From an uncultured Paracoccaceae bacterium (GTDB lineage: Bacteria; Pseudomonadota; Alphaproteobacteria; Rhodobacterales; Rhodobacteraceae), in assembly GCA_943787985.1 (NCBI GenBank), contig CALSOO010000009.1, positions 147,163 through 211,162 on the forward strand: 64,000 bases of DNA, in the 5' to 3' direction. The number at the start of each line of letters is the position of its first letter. Within the stretch, counting starts at the first letter, position 1. Positions 18,514-26,823 of the stretch are shown in pieces. The translations under genes and the position numbers were made by a program. The notes under the pieces are model-generated. The model worked only from the letters and a program-made list of their open reading frames with translations, ran no database searches and was not told the DNA's origin.

Positions 18514-19110
18514 CTGCAGATCGCCCAACACCCGTCCCCCAATTGTGGACCGCGTCGTGACGGTTTGCGCCCCACTCTGGTTGTGCTCCATTACACGGCC
18601 ATGCGCAGCGCACAGGCGGCGATCGAGCGGCTGTGTGATCCTGTGGCTGAGGTGTCCGCGCATTATATGATCGCCCGCACAGGAGAGGTCACGCAGCTTG
18701 TCGATGAAGCACTGCGTGCGTGGCATGCGGGGGCAGGGGAGTGGCATGGTCAGGACGATATCAATTCCCGTTCCATTGGCATTGAACTGGACAATGGCGG
18801 GTTTCATCCTTTCCCCGAAGCGCAGATGAGCGCGCTTGAGATGCTGCTGAGCGGTCTTTTGACGCGCTGGGATATCGCCTCTGACGGGGTCATCGGGCAT
18901 TCCGATATGGCCCCCGGCCGCAAGATTGATCCAGGTCCCCACTTTGACTGGGCGCGGCTGGCGCGGCAGGGATTGGCGGCAGCCGAGCCTGCCATCAGTG
19001 ATGGTGATCCGGCATTGGCCGGATACACCTGTGCCGCGTCGCCTCAAGACTTGAAACAGGCCATCGCGTTGCGTTGGGGCCGTCTGGGCGCGACACTGCG
19101 CACAGGGTGA
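18514..19110 (+). CDS. N-acetylmuramoyl-L-alanine amidase (AmpD-like), likely CTG start
   Basis: A zinc amidase (Amidase_2) that cuts MurNAc-L-Ala bonds in peptidoglycan or anhydro-muropeptides. Visible features are VVLHYTAM (zinc His), the SIGIELDNGG segment and GHSDMAPGRKIDPG (zinc His and Asp). The conserved family start HPSPNCGPRRDG lies upstream of the first normal start codon (TTG at 18565). The open frame upstream, back to a TGA at 18448, holds only CTG codons as possible starts. CTG at 18514, 2 bases after the lipoprotein stop, gives about 198 residues. Translational coupling probably allows this weak start. There is no signal peptide, so a cytoplasmic AmpD role is likely. Confidence 0.85.
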   Translation: MQIAQHPSPNCGPRRDGLRPTLVVLHYTAMRSAQAAIERLCDPVAEVSAHYMIARTGEVTQLVDEALRAWHAGAGEWHGQDDINSRSIGIELDNGGFHPFPEAQMSALEMLLSGLLTRWDIASDGVIGHSDMAPGRKIDPGPHFDWARLARQGLAAAEPAISDGDPALAGYTCAASPQDLKQAIALRWGRLGATLRTG

Positions 19111-19158
19111 TGCGATACTCCATTGACCTGCGCTGTCTGAGGTTGCACAAGCAGCCTC

Positions 19159-19585
19159 GCGCGGAAGGCTGGACGGCCGCGGGGTCAATCTGTCTTGGGA
19201 TGGGAAGACCTCGAGGAAAGTCCGGACTCCACAAAGCAACGGTGCCGGGTAACGCCCGGCGGGGGTAACCCCAGGGAAAGCGCCACAGAAAACAGACCGC
19301 CTGTGCGCGGATCGGGCAACCGATATCACACGCAGGTCAGGGTGAAACGGTGGGGTAAGAGCCCACCGCAGGACGGGCAACCGGACTGGCACGGCAAGCC
19401 CCACCGGGAGCAATGCCAAATAGGGACCGCGCGCCAAAGGCCTTCGGGCACAAGGCGGGGCCGCTTTAGCCCCAGCAGGTCCGGGTTGGCAGCTAGAGGG
19501 CCATGGGCAACCATGGTTCAAGATGAATGGTCGTCTCGGGTGGTTCGCCGCCTATGACAAAATCCGGCTTATAGGCCTTCCGCGC
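19159..19585 (+). ncRNA. rnpB: RNase P RNA, class A
   Basis: The catalytic RNA that matures tRNA 5' ends. Conserved core blocks are present in order: GAGGAAAGTCCGGACTCC (about 19212), the GGTAACGCCCGGCGGGGG hairpin, CCACAGAAAACAGACCGCC, GGAGCAATGCCAAATAGGG, GATGAATGG and ACAAAATCCGGCTTATAG near the 3' end. The outer helix P1 is a perfect 11-bp pairing of 19159-19169 with 19575-19585, which fixes both ends. The strand is the same as the amidase gene. Confidence 0.96.
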
Positions 19586-19615
19586 AAATTCATCCCCCGT
19601 TTTATATAGACTTTG

Positions 19616-20041
19616 TCGCGGTCCGGGCCGCTGGACACCATCGCGCCTGACGCGCTTGAGGCGACTGTGCAAACGAATCTCACCGGTTTGATGCAGCTGA
19701 CCCAAGCTGCGTTGCCAGCTCTGCGCGCCAATTCCGAGAGCATCATCCTCAACGTGGTCTCAAAATCCGGAGTCGTCGCGCAAGCGGGCCAATCCGATTA
19801 CACGGCAACCAAATACGGTGTGCGTGGCTTTACCGAAGTGCGCAAGGTGGATGAAGCCGAAACCGGCGTTCGCGTCGGCGGTATGTACCAGTCGGGCACC
19901 AACACCCGGATGTTTGCCAAGGCGAGCGAAGAGGTCCCAAACCATATTTTCACCGAACCTGCAAATCTTGCTGATGTCGTGGTTTTCGTGCTGTCACGCC
20001 CTCCAAAACTCTGGATTCACGATATCCGCATCGAACTGTAG
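19616..20041 (+). pseudogene. Short-chain dehydrogenase/reductase, 5'-truncated
   Basis: The open frame encodes only the C-terminal 60 percent of an SDR. Homology begins at RSGPLDTIAPDALEATV, right after the position of the normal NNAG motif. The catalytic YTATK (Tyr-x3-Lys) and the C-terminal region are present. The N-terminal TGxxxGIG cofactor site, about 80 residues, is missing. An in-frame TAG at 19607 closes the frame upstream. The break lies about 30 bases after the rnpB 3' end, so a deletion or insertion event probably joined rnpB to this remnant. It cannot bind NAD(P) and is likely dead. Confidence 0.8.
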
Positions 20042-20145
20042 GGATAATGTAGGTTTGCTGTTGACTCGGACTACCAGACGGGTAGAAGCCAAGCTCAGAA
20101 TTCACGCATCTCCCTACCGAGGGACTATGCAGCAGGAGATACAAA

Positions 20146-20313
20146 ATGGCGAAGCCAACCACGATCAAGATCCGTTTGAACTCGTCCGCTGGCACAGGCC
20201 ATTTCTACGTGACGAAAAAGAACGCGCGCACGATGACCGAAAAAATGGTCGTTCGCAAATATGACCCAGTTGCGCGCAAGCACGTTGAATACAAAGAAGG
20301 CAAGATCAAGTAA
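20146..20313 (+). CDS. rpmG: 50S ribosomal protein L33
   Basis: A 55-residue protein beginning [18 protein letters not shown] and ending in EYKEGKIK. It is a component of the large ribosomal subunit. There are no cysteines, so this is the zinc-independent form. AGCAGGAG lies 7 bases before the ATG. A strong intrinsic terminator follows at 20339. Confidence 0.97.
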   Translation: MAKPTTIKIRLNSSAGTGHFYVTKKNARTMTEKMVVRKYDPVARKHVEYKEGKIK

Positions 20314-20338
20314 GATCTGTTTCGTTTGACGCTTTAAA

Positions 20339-20367
20339 GGCCGCGCTTTTTAGTGCGGCTTTTTGCG
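20339..20367 (+). terminator. Intrinsic terminator after rpmG
   Basis: GGCCGC and GTGCGGC form a stem with a T-rich loop, followed by a run of five T. It lies 26 bases after the rpmG stop and before the GNAT pseudogene. Confidence 0.75.
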
Positions 20368-20388
20368 TTTTCGGGGAAGGGGATTGTG

Positions 20389-20866
20389 ATGGTAATCCGT
20401 GTTGCGACGATGGACGATGCTCAGGCTGTGACAGCTTTGTTGCAGCGCAGCTATCCTGTAATGTTGGCACCTGATTACCCGCCGCAGGTTCTGGCCCTTG
20501 CATTGCCCCATATGACGACTGCACAGCCCAAGTTGCTGTCCTGTGGCACTTACTTACGTATGGGATGGCCCAGAGGGCATCATTGGGGCCGGAGGGTGGA
20601 CTGTCGACGCCACATCCAAGACCAAAGGCCACATACGCCATGTCGCCTCTGACCCAGCCCACTTGCGTCGCGGTATCGCGGCAGGACTGATTGCGCGTTG
20701 CATCGAGGACGCGGGGCATTCCGGCATCACAGAGATGGAGTGCTGGTCCACGCGCACTGCTCATCCGTTTTATGAATCCATTGGGTTCGTCGCTGACAAG
20801 GAGTTTGACGTAATGTTGGGCGGCAAAGTGTCATTTCCGTCCCTCAGGATGCTGCGCCCGCTTTGA
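20389..20866 (+). pseudogene. GNAT acetyltransferase with a one-base frameshift
   Basis: The first frame (20389 on) begins MVIRVATMDDAQAVTALL and runs to the region of SCGTY. The rest of the GNAT fold continues in another frame: GPEGIIGAGGWTVD, then HLRRGIAAGLIARCIEDAG, the acetyl-CoA binding loop, and AHPFYESIGF. Removing one T at 20554-20555 (ACTTACTTACG to ACTTACTACG) restores one continuous protein of about 158 residues. This is either a recent inactivating mutation or a sequence error. Substrate unknown. Confidence 0.82.
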
Positions 20867-20930
20867 AGCGGTTTGTCAGCGCCCCCCCCCCAAACAGATC
20901 GGGTCCTGAGCCAAACATCATATCCCAACG

Positions 20931-20960
20931 AAAAAGGGCCACCCGTTTCCGGATGGCCCT
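20931..20960 (-). terminator. Intrinsic terminator of the BI-1 gene
   Basis: Read on the minus strand, AGGGCCATCCGG pairs with CGGGTGGCCCT around a short loop, followed by TTTTT. It lies about 20 bases downstream of the BI-1 stop. Confidence 0.8.
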
Positions 20961-20982
20961 AGATACATTGATAAATTTTCGG

Positions 20983-21765
20983 TTACTCTTGTTGGCCCAT
21001 GAACATCAGCAAGAACTGGAACATGTTCAGGAACGATATGTAGAGGCTCAAAGCACCGTCAGAGGCAGCTTTGTCCAGCCATTCCTGATCGCCATGGGAG
21101 GCGTGCGTGATGTATGTCGTTTTGATTTCTTGCGTGTGGTAGGCTGTAAGGCCGGCAAAAATCAGAACGCCAATCGCAGAGATCGCCATGCCCATCGGAC
21201 CGGACTGGAAGATGAACATGTTGAGCAACATCGCAACGATCAGGCCGATAACGCCCATCATCAGGAAAGTGCCCATACCGCTCAGGTCACGCTTCGTTGT
21301 GTAGCCGTAGAGGCTGAGGGATGCGAATGCGATCGCTGTCACCAAAAACGTCTGAACGATAGAGAAGGACGTGAACACCAGGAAGATGGAGCTCATCGAC
21401 ACGCCCATGACGGCTGCAAAGATAAAGAACCCGAGCTGGACTGCGGCTGCAGAACCCCGGCTCATCAAAGCGCCCCATCCGAAGAAGATGAATGCCAAGG
21501 GGGCGAACATGATGACGAAGCGCAATGGCCCGCCGTACAGTGTCGCACCCAAGCTGTTGAGCAATTTGCCGTTGTTCAACTGCATCACGGCTTGTGAGGG
21601 GTCTGTTGTCACAGTCAAGCCAGCGATAGCCCAAGCCGCTAAGGCAGTGATGATCATGCCGATCGACATTTGCCCGTAAACTTTGTTTATGTGGGCGCGT
21701 AGCCCCACATCGATCTGGGCGGCGCTGGATCCGGCCGCGCTCCGGATTGTATTCACGTCAGCCAT
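20983..21765 (-). CDS. Bax inhibitor-1 (YccA/BI-1) family membrane protein
   Basis: A 260-residue protein with seven predicted transmembrane helices, of the BI-1/TMBIM family. Bacterial members act as pH-sensitive calcium leak channels or interact with FtsH. Family signatures are the N-terminal HINKVYGQMSIGMIITALAAW-like region (here near residue 25), LIFAGLTAYHTQEIK near the end, and paired acidic residues in the last helices. GGAGG precedes the ATG. The gene has its own terminator. Confidence 0.94.
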   Translation of the reverse strand: MADVNTIRSAAGSSAAQIDVGLRAHINKVYGQMSIGMIITALAAWAIAGLTVTTDPSQAVMQLNNGKLLNSLGATLYGGPLRFVIMFAPLAFIFFGWGALMSRGSAAAVQLGFFIFAAVMGVSMSSIFLVFTSFSIVQTFLVTAIAFASLSLYGYTTKRDLSGMGTFLMMGVIGLIVAMLLNMFIFQSGPMGMAISAIGVLIFAGLTAYHTQEIKTTYITHASHGDQEWLDKAASDGALSLYISFLNMFQFLLMFMGQQE

Positions 21766-21929
21766 TAAAGACCTCCAGTTAGATATCTGTGCGCAAGTTC
21801 ATCTTGCGCTCCTGCCCTCAAATATCGGTGCGCAGGCCCTGCGTTTCAAGTGTTTTCGCAGGGCAAAACGTCACAATTATAACGAAATCTGTCAGGAATA
21901 CCCGTTCTGGCCCGATTAATAGGCGTGGA

Positions 21930-22148
21930 TCAGTCTCTCCAATTCGTTGGGACGTCCCAGACTGGGCGGTTTGCTTCGGCGTATGCGGCGTCTGCGGTAA
22001 TCCCGATGTCGCTCAATTGAGTCGCATCGAGGGCGCGCAATTGACGACGGGTCCGCCACAAGGTGAACATCCTGCCAAGGGCCAATACAGGCGCTGTGCG
22101 TGTCAGGGACGGGTTGCGGATCATGCCGCTGTGATCGGTAACTGCCAT
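21930..22148 (-). CDS. DUF1127 small protein
   Basis: A 72-residue protein ending with the DUF1127 motif RRQLRALDATQLSDIGIT. Small Arg-rich DUF1127 proteins in alphaproteobacteria are linked to RNA turnover and phosphate/carbon metabolism. GGAGAG lies 6 bases before the ATG. It is divergent from the LysR gene 128 bases away, a frequent pairing that suggests LysR control. Confidence 0.88.
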   Translation of the reverse strand: MAVTDHSGMIRNPSLTRTAPVLALGRMFTLWRTRRQLRALDATQLSDIGITADAAYAEANRPVWDVPTNWRD

Positions 22149-22275
22149 GGTGTCTCTCCAGCTTCACGAAAATAGATGATTTCGTGTGTTTGCATCAGTT
22201 CTATTGATGGGTATGGCGAAATACGTTACATTTGGAAAACGAATATTTGTTAAACCTTTCATCAAGGATCGTGAT

Positions 22276-23151
22276 ATGAGAAATTTGGACGTCACAACGC
22301 TTAGATCATTCGTGGCTGTAGCGGAAAGCGGCGGGGTCACACGGGCGGCCGGGTTTTTGCATTTGACCCAATCAGCCGTGTCTATGCAGCTCAAGCGCCT
22401 TGAGGAGACTTTGGGCCTTGATCTGCTGGACCGTTCGGGGCGAACCATTGCTTTGACGGCATCGGGCGAGCAGCTTTTGGTCTATGCGCGCCGCATGGTT
22501 GCCTTGAATGACGAGGTGATCACACGCCTGACGGATCAAGCCTTTGAGGGCGAGATCACGCTGGGTGTTCCGCATGACATTGTTTATCCCGCGATACCGC
22601 GTGTCCTCAAACAGTTCCACTCGGCCTTTCCGAGAGTGAAAATCCAGCTCATTTCCTCGTACACGCGCGCTCTCAAGGCTGATTTCGCCAAAGGCACATG
22701 CGACATGATCCTGACCACGGAAACCACTGTGGAAAGCGGCGGGCAGCTATTGTGCACCAAGCCACTGTGCTGGATCGGGTCGCCTGATGGGTCGGCTTGG
22801 CGTCAACGCCCTTTGCGATTGGCGTTTGGGCGGCAATGCACGTTCCGTCCGCGCGTCGTTGAGCAATTGGACGAGGCAGGCGTGCCTTGGGATTTGATGG
22901 TTGAAACCGAAAGTGACCGCACGATCGAGGCCACAGTTGCCGCTGACCTTGCTGTGCACGCCATGATCGAGGGGACGGAGCCACCGCATCTGGAACGGAT
23001 TGACCATTCCGGTCAGTTGCCTGACCTGCCTGCCCAACACATTAACCTCTACGGCGCGCAAAGCTCCAAAGGGGTGGTGCACGACACATTGGCGGACCTT
23101 CTGCGACGCGCATTTGAGGGAAGTGATTCGGTAAAACTGAGATCTGCCTAG
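22276..23151 (+). CDS. LysR-family transcriptional regulator
   Basis: A 291-residue LysR protein. The N-terminal winged HTH (residues 1-60) shows TLRSFVAVAESGGVTRAA and HLTQSAVSMQLKRLEE. Residues 90-285 form the effector-binding domain. The ATG at 22276 fits the normal LysR start, although the frame is open further upstream. It is divergent from the DUF1127 gene and probably controls it. The effector is not predictable. Confidence 0.93.
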   Translation: MRNLDVTTLRSFVAVAESGGVTRAAGFLHLTQSAVSMQLKRLEETLGLDLLDRSGRTIALTASGEQLLVYARRMVALNDEVITRLTDQAFEGEITLGVPHDIVYPAIPRVLKQFHSAFPRVKIQLISSYTRALKADFAKGTCDMILTTETTVESGGQLLCTKPLCWIGSPDGSAWRQRPLRLAFGRQCTFRPRVVEQLDEAGVPWDLMVETESDRTIEATVAADLAVHAMIEGTEPPHLERIDHSGQLPDLPAQHINLYGAQSSKGVVHDTLADLLRRAFEGSDSVKLRSA

Positions 23152-23571
23152 GCACTGCGGGCGCGTGGCTGCGTTGGTGGTTTGTGCTTTCGAACGCCAG
23201 AAATGACGCTAGGTAGACGCGCTTGATCCATATTCGACGCCAATTAGCGTCAATGGCGGTGGTATTTTTAGGGCAGAGTACCGTGTTGTTATTGTTCCCT
23301 AAATCTATTGAGGGCTAAGCTTCGACAAGGTGGAGCATTGCAGGTGATCTCGTCGTCGGTCGTAATGGTTAATAAAAAGTTAACGCATAGATTGTGTGTG
23401 GCGGAAGTTACACTGCCTATGAGTGCGCTGCGATCTTGCCAAAATGCGTCTAAAATGCTAATGTCTGATAGTCTTGACAGTGTCACGCCAAGGCTACTTC
23501 GATGATCCTTGCGTAATTGCGCTCCGTTGCTGGGTCATATTTTATGCGCGTACACATGAAAGAATGTCTAA
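23152..23571. other. 420-bp AT-richer intergenic region upstream of the XRE gene
   Basis: No gene is recognised. It is visibly richer in A and T than its surroundings and contains the CtrA-type box at 23369-23383. It presumably holds the promoter of the XRE gene at 23572. Confidence 0.5.
23369..23383. promoter_or_regulatory. Candidate CtrA binding box
   Basis: The sequence TTAATAAAAAGTTAA is an exact TTAA-N7-TTAA match to the full CtrA consensus of alphaproteobacteria. It lies about 190 bases before the XRE gene. In Rhodobacterales CtrA controls motility, quorum-linked traits and gene transfer agents. A 15-bp match can occur by chance, so this is a candidate only. Confidence 0.5.
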
Positions 23572-23949
23572 ATGGCACATGTCGTAGACAATCACGTGGG
23601 CAAACGGATCAGGCAGCGTCGCTGGTTGATCGGGATGACCCAACAAAAGCTTGCAGAACTTGTTGGAATTAAATTCCAGCAAATCCAGAAGTACGAAACG
23701 GGTGCGAACCGTGTGAGCGCATCCCGTCTTTGGGACATCGCAGAATCCTTGGGCGTTCCTGTTGGCTTCTTCTTTGAAGGCATGGAAACCGAGGCATCTC
23801 GGAAAGCGCAGGGTGATGGCTCGATGGTGCCCGCAGATCTGTTGGGCGACAAAGAGGCGATGGATTTGGTGCGGTCCTACTACGCAATACCTGAAGCGCA
23901 GCGTCGCCGCTTGTTCGAGCTTGCACGCGTTTTGAGCGATGTTGCTTAG
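23572..23949 (+). CDS. XRE-family helix-turn-helix regulator
   Basis: A 125-residue DNA-binding protein. The HTH domain covers about residues 8-65 (GKRIRQRRWLIGMTQQKLAELVGIK, FQQIQKYETGANRVSASRL). The C-terminal part ends in YYAIPEAQRRRLFELARVLS. This architecture is common in alphaproteobacterial cell-cycle or stress regulators. Its promoter may be under CtrA control. Confidence 0.92.
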   Translation: MAHVVDNHVGKRIRQRRWLIGMTQQKLAELVGIKFQQIQKYETGANRVSASRLWDIAESLGVPVGFFFEGMETEASRKAQGDGSMVPADLLGDKEAMDLVRSYYAIPEAQRRRLFELARVLSDVA

Positions 23950-24012
23950 GATCGTCTAAATCGGTGCAAAACTAACGTTGCAAACGGTAATGCGTCATGG
24001 CACCCCGTTTGC

Positions 24013-24816
24013 ATGATAAAAAAACATCACGATATTCAGGCTTTGGTTCAAGTCGCGGACGCGTTGGCGGATGCGGCGAGACAGGCTATTCTCCCGCATT
24101 TCCGGCATAAGGACTTGGTTTCCGACAACAAGGAATCTGAAGGCTTTGATCCTGTCACAGTTGCCGATCGCGCCGCAGAAACTGCAATGCGTGATATCCT
24201 GCGCAAGGAACGCCCTGACGATGCAATTCTGGGCGAGGAATTTGGCAAAACCTCCGGTACCACTGGTTTGACATGGGTCCTGGATCCGATTGACGGCACA
24301 CGAGGGTTCATTTCAGGAACGCCCACATGGGGTGTATTGATCGGACTGGGCGACGAAACAGGCCCGATTGTCGGTGTGATTGATCAACCCTATATCGGTG
24401 AGCGGTTCACAGGCACTCCGAACGGGGCCTTTTTCAAGGGACCGCATGGGGCTTACCCCATTGAGACCCGCCTGCCGTGCAGCTTGGCTCAAGCGACGAT
24501 TTTCACGACGTTCCCAGAGGTCGGAACAGAACATGAGCGCGCAGGGTTTGAGGCTGTTGCCGGACAATGCCGCCTGACGCGATATGGGATGGACTGTTAC
24601 GCCTATGCCTTGTTGGCGGCGGGCCAGATTGACTTGGTGGTGGAAGCCGGCCTGAACGCTTACGACATTCATGCGCCCATTGGGCTGGTTCATGGGGCAG
24701 GTGGCATTGTCACTGACTGGAGCGGTGGTCCCGCGCACAATGGCGGGCGGGCTTTGGCTGCGGCCAACGCGGAAATTCATGCGCAAGCCCTTGCAATATT
24801 GAAAGAGTTCGTATGA
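24013..24816 (+). CDS. hisN: Inositol monophosphatase-family phosphatase, histidinol-phosphatase (HisN) type
   Basis: A 267-residue Mg-dependent phosphatase. Metal-site motifs are GEEFG near residue 76, WVLDPIDGTRGFISG near 93 and AYDIHAPIGLVHGAGG near 215. The RGFISG variant is typical of HisN, which dephosphorylates histidinol phosphate. It overlaps the deaminase gene by 4 bases. Because an inositol locus lies nearby, inositol-phosphate or nucleotidase activity is possible, but the motif favours HisN. No strong RBS is seen before the ATG. Confidence 0.8.
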   Translation: MIKKHHDIQALVQVADALADAARQAILPHFRHKDLVSDNKESEGFDPVTVADRAAETAMRDILRKERPDDAILGEEFGKTSGTTGLTWVLDPIDGTRGFISGTPTWGVLIGLGDETGPIVGVIDQPYIGERFTGTPNGAFFKGPHGAYPIETRLPCSLAQATIFTTFPEVGTEHERAGFEAVAGQCRLTRYGMDCYAYALLAAGQIDLVVEAGLNAYDIHAPIGLVHGAGGIVTDWSGGPAHNGGRALAAANAEIHAQALAILKEFV

Positions 24817-26153
24817 CCGAGACACTCATTCGCAACGCGGATGTTGTCCTGACGATGGACGACACCCGCCGCGAACTCAAAGGCGCTGATGTGCGTGTCA
24901 AAGCAGGTCGGATCACAGAAATCGGAACGGGGTTGGTTTCTGGCGGTGAGGTCATTGACGCGACCGGGTGCGTCGTGACGCCTGGTTTGGTCAACACGCA
25001 TCACCACCTATACCAGACGTTGACGCGTGCCGTGCCGGGGGGGCAGGACGCATTGCTGTTTGGCTGGCTGAAAACGCTCTACCCGATTTGGGCCAACTTC
25101 ACGCCGGATCACATGTACACGTCCGCTCAAGTGGGATTGGCGGAGTTGGCGTTGTCAGGCTGCACGCTGAGTTCTGACCATTTGTACCTTTATCCGAATG
25201 GTGCGCGGTTGGAGGACACGATCCATGCCGCCCGCTCGTTAGGGATGCGGTTTCATCCCACCCGCGGCAGTATGAGTATCGGGGAAAGCGATGGGGGGCT
25301 GCCACCGGACAGTGTTGTCGAGCGTGAGGCCGATATCCTCGAGGATTGCATCCGTGTGATTGATGCGTTCCATGACCCGCGTGAAGGGTCGATGTGCCGT
25401 GTCGGGGTCGCCCCGTGTTCGCCGTTTTCAGTCAGCACCGAATTGATGCGCGACGCAGCGCTTTTGGCGCGGGACAAAGGGGTGATGATGCACACCCACT
25501 TGGCCGAAAATGACGAAGACATTGCCTACAGCCTTGAAATGTTTGGTAAACGCCCCGGTCAATATGCGCAAGATCTGGGGTGGGTCGGGTCCGATGTGTG
25601 GCATGCACATTGTGTCAAACTGGATGCTGCTGAGATTGCATTGTTTGCTGAAACACAAACTGGAATTGCCCATTGTCCGTGTTCCAATTGTCGTCTGGGC
25701 AGCGGTATCGCGCCTGTGCGTGCTTTGCGGGACTCGCGTGTGCCAACCGGTTTGGGCGTTGATGGCTCGGCAAGCAACGACGCTGGAAATTTGATTTCGG
25801 AGGCGCGGCAAGCCATGTTGCTGCAGCGCGTGGCCAACGGCGCGGACGCAATGAGCGCGCGCGAAGCCCTTGAGATCGCGACTCGCGGTGGTGCTGATGT
25901 TTTGGGGCGTCCTGATTGCGGGCGCATTCAGGAGGGGGCCCGTGCAGATATCGCAATTTGGGATGTGTCCGGGATTGAGGCTGCAGGCAGCTGGGATCCT
26001 GCGGCCTTGTTGCTTGCGGGACCGACAGTTGTGAAACACCTGATGGTTGAAGGCGCGCAGATTGTACGCGACGGACAGATCACGACCATCAACCTCGAAG
26101 AAACGATTGCCACTCAAAACACCCTCGCCAGAGGGTTGATGGAGCGCCTATGA
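24813..26153 (+). CDS. 8-oxoguanine deaminase (amidohydrolase)
   Basis: A 446-residue amidohydrolase of the AtzA/TrzN/guanine-deaminase group. The metal-site motifs are NTHHHLYQTLTR (residues 63-74), HTHLAEND near 229 and HAHCVKLD near 266. LGVDGSASND near 313 supplies the last metal Asp. The block GGQDALLFGWLKTLYP is characteristic of 8-oxoguanine and related purine deaminases, giving urate from 8-oxoguanine. The start overlaps hisN by 4 bases and the end overlaps the CAP gene by 4 bases, so all three are cotranslated. Confidence 0.85.
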   Translation: MTETLIRNADVVLTMDDTRRELKGADVRVKAGRITEIGTGLVSGGEVIDATGCVVTPGLVNTHHHLYQTLTRAVPGGQDALLFGWLKTLYPIWANFTPDHMYTSAQVGLAELALSGCTLSSDHLYLYPNGARLEDTIHAARSLGMRFHPTRGSMSIGESDGGLPPDSVVEREADILEDCIRVIDAFHDPREGSMCRVGVAPCSPFSVSTELMRDAALLARDKGVMMHTHLAENDEDIAYSLEMFGKRPGQYAQDLGWVGSDVWHAHCVKLDAAEIALFAETQTGIAHCPCSNCRLGSGIAPVRALRDSRVPTGLGVDGSASNDAGNLISEARQAMLLQRVANGADAMSAREALEIATRGGADVLGRPDCGRIQEGARADIAIWDVSGIEAAGSWDPAALLLAGPTVVKHLMVEGAQIVRDGQITTINLEETIATQNTLARGLMERL

Positions 26154-26569
26154 AACGCCTTTTAATTGTATTTTTGATCGTTGCAGGCTTGCCCCTTTAT
26201 GCCAATCCGGCGGCTGTCAGCATCATGAATGATATGCGGGCTGACAAGCGTCGGGCTCCATTGACCTATTCGGTGATCCTCGAGAAAGCAGCAGATATGC
26301 ATGCGCGGGACATGGCGGAAAACGGATTCTTTAGCCATTCTAGCCAGAATGGCGCAAGTGTCGGGGATCGCGTGAAAACGGCAGGGTACCAATGGTGCTT
26401 TTTAGCCGAGAATATCGCGCAAGGGCAAACCAGCTTGTCCCAAGTGATGGCGGGATGGGCGTCCTCCCCCGGGCATTACAAAAACATGATGCACAAAAAG
26501 GCCGCGCAGTTCGGCCTCGCCCAAGGCCCGGGGAACACGTGGGTGATGGTGCTTGCCGCACCTTGCTAA
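26150..26569 (+). CDS. Secreted CAP-domain (SCP/PR1-like) protein
   Basis: A 139-residue protein with a signal peptide (MKRLLIVFLIVAGLPLYA). The rest is one CAP domain: SIMNDMRADKRRAPL, AADMHARDMAENGFFSHSS, CFLAENIAQG and WASSPGHYKNMM. The His and Glu of the CAP cavity are present. CAP proteins are extracellular; their function in bacteria is mostly unknown. The 4-base overlap with the deaminase gene is odd for two unrelated functions. Confidence 0.9.
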   Translation: MKRLLIVFLIVAGLPLYANPAAVSIMNDMRADKRRAPLTYSVILEKAADMHARDMAENGFFSHSSQNGASVGDRVKTAGYQWCFLAENIAQGQTSLSQVMAGWASSPGHYKNMMHKKAAQFGLAQGPGNTWVMVLAAPC

Positions 26570-26823
26570 CGGCTCTTTATGCTTGTTGGCATTGGCTTTA
26601 ATCAAACGTGCATCTCCGGAAAGGCGCTGTCGGCTCACCAACCCATCTGCGATGCTCTGAGTTACGGGTTTTTCAAAAAGAAGGCGCGGAAACGCGCTTT
26701 CGCGCAAACCGGAACCGCCCATGTCTGTTCTTCGAGACGCTCGAACGGTTTGGGATATGTGCCCTGAAGGGGACGCCGGACAAGCGTTGGCTGGACGCGG
26801 CATCCGTTACTGATAGCGGTTTG

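Noticed and set aside
20882..20891. Ten-C tract as a phase-variation switch
   Set aside because: It lies after the GNAT stop and outside any recognised promoter or coding frame, so slippage would have no obvious effect.
26570..26823. Possible small gene between the CAP gene and the dehydratase
   Set aside because: ORFs on both strands have no RBS, no recognisable sequence and mixed composition. I treat the 254 bases as non-coding.
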